Positions 57,796 through 64,000 of a stretch of DNA of 64,000 nt are shown here, in pieces. Origin of the DNA: Simmondsia chinensis (taxonomy: Eukaryota; Streptophyta; Magnoliopsida; Caryophyllales; Simmondsiaceae); NCBI GenBank assembly GCA_018398585.1, contig JAGTTD010000022.1:5462001-5526000 (forward strand), written 5' to 3'. The notes under the pieces are model-generated. The model was given only the letters and a program-made list of their open reading frames with translations. It did not search any database and had not been told where the DNA came from. A program made the translations under genes and the position numbers. Within the stretch, counting starts at the first letter, position 1, and each line of letters starts with the position of its first letter.

Positions 57796-58228
57796 AACCT
57801 TAGAAAGTAAAATGGATCAACATTTATAAAATCAGGTTAAGTCAAAGTCAAATTAAGTCACGTCAAATGAAGCAATACCAAATATGCAAGGATGCAAACA
57901 CCGTAAAACGACCACCGCAATAATAGGATTAGAATCATGCTCCTGCTAGAAAAAGAAAAATATTTTAAAATGGATTCAAGTCCTATTTAAGTTCTAGCCG
58001 TTAGCAAGCATGGGCCAAGGCCTACAACTCAGCCCATCATCCTTGGTGACCCAATCTGCACTAAGAGACCTAAAGAGCATGTTTAGGCCCATCCACCAAT
58101 AAGGTTTGCATGTCGAAAATACTCTCTTAGGGGTTTATGCAAGAAGTTATCTGACAGTTTGAAATATTTTTGTACTTTTTTCAAATTACAATAAAATAAA
58201 ATAACCTAAGAGGGTACTAAAACTCAAG

Positions 58229-58316
58229 CATCGGATCCCATTAGAACTCCGAAGTTAAGTGTGCTTGAGCGAGAGTAGTACCAAGATGCTGGGAAGTCCT
58301 TGTGTTGCACCCCTTA
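58229..58316 (+). pseudogene. 5S rRNA-like pseudogene (possibly Cassandra TRIM LTR)
   Basis: Matches most of plant 5S rRNA from ~nt 25 on: CGGATCCCATTAGAACTCCG, AAGTTAAGTGTGCTTGAGCG, AGAGTAGTACCAAGATG, then TGGGAAGTCCTTGTGTTGCA and CCCC. The first ~25 nt are unrecognisable and ~9 nt (the GGTGACCTCC part) are missing before TGGGAAG. The A-box region is kept, the C-box is damaged. 5S sequence is also carried in LTRs of Cassandra TRIMs; flanking LTR features are not clear here. Confidence 0.75.
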
Positions 58317-59328
58317 GGTGAGGAGTACTCAGAAACAGTCTCTTTTCAGGGAAGCACCCTCCCCGACTTTGCTTAGGTGGAAGCTCTTGGGGCATTTAGA
58401 ATGTTGCTTTTTTTTTTTTCCTTCAAAATAAAATACCGAAAGTCTCTGTATCTTTACAAAAATAGGTATAGTAGGCCAAACCAGATACAATTTACTGTTG
58501 TGTTTTGTTTTCCTGTTAATTCTCATTGTTCAATTATTTAGTTTTTGTAGACTATAAACATTAGAAGAACAAATTCTACTCCTTAGAAGCATAAGAATTT
58601 AAGCATTTTATGGTGTAGCGTTGAGTTTTTGTTTTGTCATATATTTTGAAATAAAAAGGTGTTTCTTTAACTCAGGAAAAGCATTTTATTGGGTTTTTAT
58701 GTGTGCATTTGGATCTCTGCGTAAATTCGTTATATATTTATTGAACAATATTCATATTGAATATAATTCCAATAATATATAAATATTCTTTCTTAGAATA
58801 TAACACTATGTTATGTAAAAAAAATATTGACATGATACATTATTTTGGCACATATAGACACTTTTTATTAGAATTTAGTAAATTTTATTGTAATATGCTA
58901 AAAACACTAATATAACTCATATGTATTATAGCGATTATGTATTACATCAGCTTTTTTTTTTTTTGTTTTGTTGAAATTGGCCCATTTCATAAATTTTTCT
59001 TTTACTTACGTAATTTGCACATTAAAAGATTTTTTTAATAATTAGAAAATAGTAATTGTCCATCAAAACAATACTAGTAGTATAATTAAAAATTTTGGAC
59101 ATAAAAATTTCCTAACAATAATTTGAAAAAATAACTCTAAAATGGTGCTAATTTTACTTCATGAGCAAGCCTACTTTAATCTGCTTTGACATGACTTTAA
59201 TATTGTAATTTTATCCTAAACTGTAGGTTTTTTTTTTCCTTTTATTTTTTCTCTAAGTTGATATAATTAGTGACAAAAACCATGATAGAAAGCAAATACA
59301 TTTTAGAGGTTTGTTAGTATATGCTTCT
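58317..59328. other. AT-rich intergenic DNA
   Basis: No genes or named repeats recognised; several T-runs (58408-58421, 58950-58964, 59227-59236). Confidence 0.4.
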
Positions 59329-60258
59329 CACTCTTCGTTTGTTTTGGAGGAAAATGTGATTCTAGGAATTGATTTTCATATTTTCCGTCGTTTGGTACAC
59401 TTTCTTTGACGGAAAAGCTTTTCCGACTTCCCTTGTAAAATAAGGGAAGTCACAATTTCAAGTGGCATAAGAGCCTTTGCGGTAATTATTGTACAGATAT
59501 GGATCGAACCGAAATGAACCAAATTGGAACGTAAACTTTAACGTCATAATGCCGAATATGAATTAGACTGAATAATCAAACACAGTCAGATGTTTCTTTA
59601 TCATGGTTTTAAAAGAACAATTTTCATCATTTTTAATGATGTTTCAATAATATGTACCTTGAAGTTTAAAAGTTTTATCACTCAAGTACTCTAAAGTTTA
59701 AAAATTTTATAAATAAGGTAATTTTTCGCTAAAATTTGGTAGATTATAAATAAAAATTATTGATATGGAATACGAGTTTTAATAATATATATGTATCCCT
59801 ATCATAAACCAATAATTTTTTTTATTAGAAAATGGTAGCATGACATGTTAACGAAAATTCACCAAATTTGAACGCATGTTATATTTCGGTGATAAAATTT
59901 CATGTCCCGGGGTACCTTATTACATATATTAAATTGATATGATATTTAGATAATAAATGTTTAAACTTTAGAGTATGTGATAGATAATTTTATTATTTTA
60001 TATGACTTTGATAGTCAATTTTATTTTTCTATTACTTATTATATATGTTGGATTTCTGTTTATATTATCCTAAATAAGAAGTAAATTTATAAAAAAAATG
60101 TTTCTTTTAAACTATATATGAAAACGTTAATGTGGAAGCAAGTTTTCCTTTGAAACAAACAAAAGAAAACTTTAATCGGATTTCAATTTTCTTGGAAAAC
60201 CTTTTCGGAAGAAAAACAAATTCCTAGAATCCGATTTTCTTACGAAACAAACGGAGCT
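59329..60258. mobile_element. Probable TIR transposon (MITE-like)
   Basis: Left end TTCGTTTGTTTTGGAGGAAA (59334-59353) followed by GATTCTAGGAATTGATTTTC; right end on the other strand CTCCGTTTGTTTCGTAAGAA followed by GGATTCTAGGAATTTGTTTT. About 45 bp of imperfect inverted repeat. The target duplication is unclear (GCTTCTCAC / GCTTATAAG at best). The centre is AT-rich without coding. Confidence 0.6.
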
Positions 60259-60387
60259 TATAAGAGCGAGGTTTGAGTCAGGATGCATAAAAGTGCGGAA
60301 CAGATTAGAACTAATAAATCAACATCACAAGCAAAGCAAAACATAGAATAACACAAAAGATTTATTGTCTAAAAATCACTTAACCAT

Positions 60388-60389
<2 letters not shown>

Positions 60390-60420
<31 letters not shown>
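60390..60420. repeat. Poly-A tract
   Basis: About 29 A residues on the + strand, just beyond the 3' end of the CAP10 gene; it may be the tail of a retroposed sequence or simple repeat. Confidence 0.85.
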
Positions 60421-60422
<2 letters not shown>

Positions 60423-60598
60423 CTCCCAATTATAATATTCACTTTTTGGGCAACAGATGGGGCCAGAGTGAGAAACATATACAACTTGTATAATCAAAAA
60501 CTAAAAATAAAGCAATCCAATACACGAGCCTCCAAAAAATTATACGCAACTTTATTAGTTGCAGTGTAATTCGACAAAAAAAAATCCCAAATAATTCC

Positions 60599-63469
60599 TC
60601 ATATTTTCCCACTCTTTTCCCATTTCTCAACTTCTTGCATGATCTTGGCCTTTCTACTGCGGAGGGCTTTGAGCTGATCCCGATCATAAGGTGGTGGTAA
60701 TGTACACGGCCTCCTTTGCGCAGGACTAGAAACCATTGTCTTTTTCTTGTACTCGGTCTCTAACCCCATTGGACTACAAGCGAACTGCTCCGAGCATAGC
60801 TCCACTGCGCCCTCGGGCACCGTGGGCTTGTACTTGAATAGCTTGGAGTACTCCGTCAACAAGTGGAACATGTAGTCGTAAACGTTGTCCATTGTTAGTT
60901 GCTCTCTTATAAATCCACTTCCCGCTTTTCCTATCTCTTGTGCCTGTTTGCATTACATTGACAACCAAAAATTATATTAAAACTGAGGGACAAGATTGTA
61001 AAAGATTTCAAGTAACGAAAGTGGTTGTTGGGACCCCTAATTCGTAAAGGACCTCTTTTGAAAATTAGATGTGTTCTCAGTTTGTTATTACCGCATATCA
61101 CAATTCATAATTGGAGGAATAATACTTTACGCATGATAAATTACAAGAACACATACATATATAATATAAAAGACTCGTATATTAACTCATATTATAACAT
61201 AAGGTTAATCATTGGAGGAGTCTTTAACCGTGCACTATGGTGCCAAGAAGGGGCTTACTCATCAAATTTGTTATAGACCCTTAAAATCTCAAGACCAGCC
61301 TTAATAAGGAAGTACGTACCTTTTAGGTGTGGTTGTTGACGAACTAATATGTACCAAAATAGTCAGCCACGTAATTAAACAAGAGCCTACGAGTTACTCA
61401 TTATTGATTGAGTTGGGTTGCCCTAGCCCATGATTAGGCATTTTGCATTTGAAATTTGAAATGTGGGTAATTTTATTCTTTATACATTAGTGCGTCTTTG
61501 TTTAGGCTTGTTGTGGTGTGCTTTTTGGTTTGCTTTTTTGACTTCAAGTGATGTTGTTTTATGTCGGCAATGAACTTCTTTTGTTGTGGTTTACTATGCT
61601 CTATTATTTGCCCTCAAGGCCTACCTTGCACTAGGCCTTTGAGGCTCGTACTCCAAGTGTCAATCCAAAAAAAAAAAATCTTAACTAGGTTGGATAAGCA
61701 TATGGTTCCCGACCCACGTTAATAATAAGCAGGCTTTAGGCCAATCCTTTTCAAAAATCCGTTGTATAATACAAACCCAAACACAATACCACATAATATA
61801 TAGATTAAGAAAGTACCTTTTGGGAATGGTTATTGCCCCAACGAGCAGCAAATTTGATGGAAGGGCAAAGATTGTTGGGATTGACAGGCCAATAATGAGT
61901 CATAGGAACAAGGCTTCTTGTGAAGAAGTCATAGTATCTAGGCTTTATTAGCAAGCTCATTGAGTCACATGCCAATATGTACTTCTCACTCACTGACCAC
62001 GCATTCCCCTCCATGTATATCTTGTACCTACAATTTTTAAATAGTGGGACCGGTTATATGGATCTAAGTATGATATTGTATTATGTTCTCGAGGTTTATG
62101 TATTATGGAAGAAAGTTGGTAAGCGAGAACGTACCTGTGGACACATTGCTTTGACAAATCGGAGTTCTTGAAGCCTTCTCTATTCTCTTTGCCCCAATCC
62201 TGTGAAATGTATACTCTTCTTGTTACCACATTTAGTTGTTGTTATTGTTTGTTGGATGCAAAAATGCTTTGAAGGGTATAGTATTTGGGATAAACAACAA
62301 GATCTTTACACAATAAACACATGGAGAATAAATTTTGTAAAAATAGAAAAGTCAGTGGCTTTATCATCAGTTCCCATGTCACCCACCACATTAGTTCTCT
62401 ATTTGTCATATACATGTGATGCAGATCTAGTATCCGAAGAGTTTTTGGATTAGTTGGATCGCCATAAACCCAAACGGGTGGAGCGGAAGCACTAATTTCT
62501 ATAGGAAACTTCAAACGGCCATAACTTTTGATCCGTAAGGAGTTACTGGGCTTGTACCATGTCAAATCGAACCTAATGGACTAAACTATGCAATTCCAAA
62601 CACTTCGCTATTGGCCCTACCTAATTTCCCCAAATTCGACCTGTAAACATGTCTTTCGGCCATTTTTATGTTTTCAAGATAGTTCAGTGGCATTTTCGTG
62701 ATCTCATATTTTAGGGCATTTTTGTAATTTCACATTTTAGGTTTCTTGTTTGCCTATGTATACTCGCTATAGTTGTTGAGTGGCTCATTCATCAACTTCT
62801 GAATAAAAACTATAGGTATTAACCCTCTTTCGGTGGATTTTGAGCATATTCTTCAAATTTTACATTCACATTCCGCTTCAACATGTGCCATCTGCCACGC
62901 TTGTGTATGTAGCAAACACTACGTCTATTATTATCCCTTTCTAAGTGTTATATCTTTTTTTGTTCATAATTTTTGGATTTTAAAAAGTAAGACCGAGTTG
63001 TAAAAATAATTTTTTTTTTCTTATGTTTCAACTTTTGTTTTCAGCTTTTCACTGAAATTAGAAAGAATATAGAAACAAAAAACCAAACAAGGAAATATTG
63101 TTTCTAAAATATAGTTTTTAACTTCAAGAGAACTAAAAGAACAAGACAGAAATGATACCAAACAAGCTCTAAACCTTTCTTTTGGTAAGTATGTCGTTTG
63201 CAAAACAATGGTCAAAATCGAGTCATGTCATATTAGATTTTTCTGGATCCAGTGTATAATACACAGTTTGAAAGACTATATATACCTGATTAATGATGAC
63301 AGCATTCCATTGGGTGGTGGAGTTGCAATGGGCAAGTGATTGTCTAGAGCCAGTGTACAAGTTGCCTTTCCAGTAAGCATAGGGCTCTCTGTCACTCCAG
63401 TTTTTCATTCTATTTCCTGCTTCTAAGTCCTCCATCAAAGACACCCATGGCTTTATGTTCACTTCTGGC
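60599..63469 (-). CDS. CAP10-domain (DUF821) O-glucosyltransferase, 3' four exons
   Basis: Partial gene; upstream exons lie beyond the right edge. Exons on the - strand: 63469-63286, 62199-62135, 62027-61817 and 60943-60599 (stop TGA 60601-60599). Introns have GT-AG ends and splicing keeps the frame. Protein order: EVNIKPWVSLMEDLEAGN, REPYAYWKGN, then DWGKENREGFKNSDLSKQC, YMEGNAWSVSEKYILACDSM, KPRYYDFFTRSLVPMTHYWP, IKFAARWGN, VYDYMFHLLTEYSKL and AVELCSE. This is the C-terminal half of a plant CAP10 protein, relatives of the Rumi/POGLUT protein O-glucosyltransferases, expected to be Golgi/ER type II membrane enzymes. The last ~55 residues are a charged tail. No stop or frameshift in these exons. 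Introns 62200-63285 and 60944-61816 hold repeat debris. Confidence 0.88.
61480..61680 (+). repeat. Retroposed sequence with A-tail in CAP10 intron
   Basis: A stretch ending in a 12-A tail (61668-61679) with an internal inverted block (CAAGGCCTACCTTGCACTAG, then GCCTTTGAGG). It looks like a short retroposon or LINE 3' end. Family not recognised. Confidence 0.3.
62455..62840. repeat. LTR-like fragment in CAP10 intron
   Basis: The block CGGCCATAACTTTTGATCCG followed by TAAGGAGTTACTGGGCTTG (~62517-62555) and TTTTGTAATTTCACATTTTA (~62724) are typical of plant gypsy LTRs. No second LTR or target duplication is seen. Confidence 0.45.
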
Positions 63470-63768
63470 CTTAACCCAAAAAAACAAAATTACACTCAAT
63501 AAGACTGCGGTTACTTAGCTCCATTTATTTTAACGAAAAGCTTTCAGTTACAAAGAAAACGACAAAAATAACCACGCTTTTATAACTTGTAGCTGACGGC
63601 TTAATCTCAACTAAAACCTAGCCTACGAGGAAAGTAATGTCTTCACTATATAAGGTAGCATATGCCAATCAATGCGACTAAATTCGATAACATTGTAGAC
63701 GATATTGTGCATAGTTACCAAAAAAGGGACGTCACTATTATATGAGTTAGCATATGCTAGCATATCCT

Positions 63769-63968
63769 GTTGAAAAGTTCACATGTGAGTCTATATAATA
63801 GAATCCCACATTGGAGTTGTGAGAGTGAAGAAATCAACTTGTAAGTGAAGTGGGTTACTCCACCTATTGCCAATTAGTTTTAGGTTGGAACCCCACTTGG
63901 GCTTATATGTGGATCTCATGTGTGCCAACTCCGTGCGTCGGGCCTACAAGGCCCGGTGAAATTTAACA
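63769..63968 (+). repeat. Small LTR (TRIM-like) at right edge
   Basis: 200 bp starting TGTTGAAAAGTTCACATG and ending TTTAACA, with a TATA-like CTATATAATAGAATCCCACA and a GC-rich 3' end. Directly followed by a primer site (63969). Its element continues off the window. Between 63470 and 63768 nothing else is recognised. Confidence 0.75.
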
Positions 63969-63980
63969 TGGTATCAGAGT
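63969..63980 (+). promoter_or_regulatory. Primer-binding site, initiator tRNA-Met type
   Basis: TGGTATCAGAGT immediately after the LTR end, 11 of 12 like the standard site. Confidence 0.85.
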
Positions 63981-64000
63981 GGGCGGATGATCCCAGACTC

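Noticed and set aside
58229..58316. Functional 5S rRNA gene
   Set aside because: 5' quarter missing and internal deletion next to the C-box.
61025..62565. Several open frames in CAP10 introns
   Set aside because: They run into intron sequence past splice sites or sit on the opposite strand; only the exon parts match the family.

Overview
This is a repeat-dominated piece of an angiosperm (probably eudicot) nuclear genome. The evidence is a kiwellin-type gene, spliced genes with GT-AG introns, Ty1/copia and Ty3/gypsy polyproteins of plant type, TRIM and MITE elements, an RTE LINE with a (TTG)n tail, and initiator-tRNA-Met primer sites. The species cannot be told from the sequence. Host genes are sparse: one apparently intact single-exon gene (a kiwellin-like secreted protein, 55.2-55.8 kb, + strand) and the 3' four exons of a CAP10/DUF821 glycosyltransferase gene (60.6-63.5 kb, - strand) whose 5' part lies off the right edge.

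Region by region. 1-13560 is an uninterrupted tandem array of a ~143-bp monomer (about 95 copies), with higher-order duplication and four inverted repeats per monomer. 13561-22540 is a Ty3/gypsy element of the Tat type on the - strand: gag (22017-20869), protease, RT, RNase H, a second (archaeal-type) RNase H and integrase down to ~16945. An oppositely oriented, intron-containing accessory gene (aORF, 14150-16520, +) follows, with its own TATA promoter abutting the last satellite monomer. The satellite therefore lies in the 3' untranslated region of this element, and the 3' LTR is off the left edge. A 51-bp minisatellite lies upstream of gag, in or near the 5' LTR.

22868-32860 is a nest. A 5'-truncated RTE LINE (- strand, 16-bp target duplication) is split by a Ty1/copia element (copia-1, +, 23215-32058, TSD TATAC). 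The copia-1 3' LTR was itself hit by a TIR transposon (28934-29792, TSD GGTGAGAG) and by a small LTR element carrying an inverted piece of another copia pol (30079-31282). 33.3-40.2 kb holds a duplicated unknown segment whose second copy is split by a second copia element (copia-2, 34085-39976). 40.6 kb holds a copia gag fragment. 41388-44232 is an internally deleted Ty3/gypsy element (- strand) with a perfect TSD (CCTTC). 44.2-47.2 kb holds tRNA-like/SINE-like sequences, a long-TIR Mutator-like MITE with a 9-bp TSD, and a TRIM. 47.8-52 kb is a third, decayed copia (Ale/Retrofit-like). 52-55 kb is AT-rich with possible LTR debris. 56-60 kb holds further TIR elements, a TRIM scrap, a LINE/SINE tail and a 5S rRNA-like pseudogene. 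The window ends in a 200-bp LTR with a tRNA-Met primer site (63769-63979).

Most notable: (i) the satellite array as the 3' UTR of a Tat element directly upstream of a spliced antisense gene; (ii) paired changes in the arms of the satellite hairpins; (iii) in copia-1 the usual tRNA primer site is replaced by 14 nt perfectly complementary to its own LTR, with a weaker equivalent in copia-2, suggesting self-priming or a conserved RNA fold.
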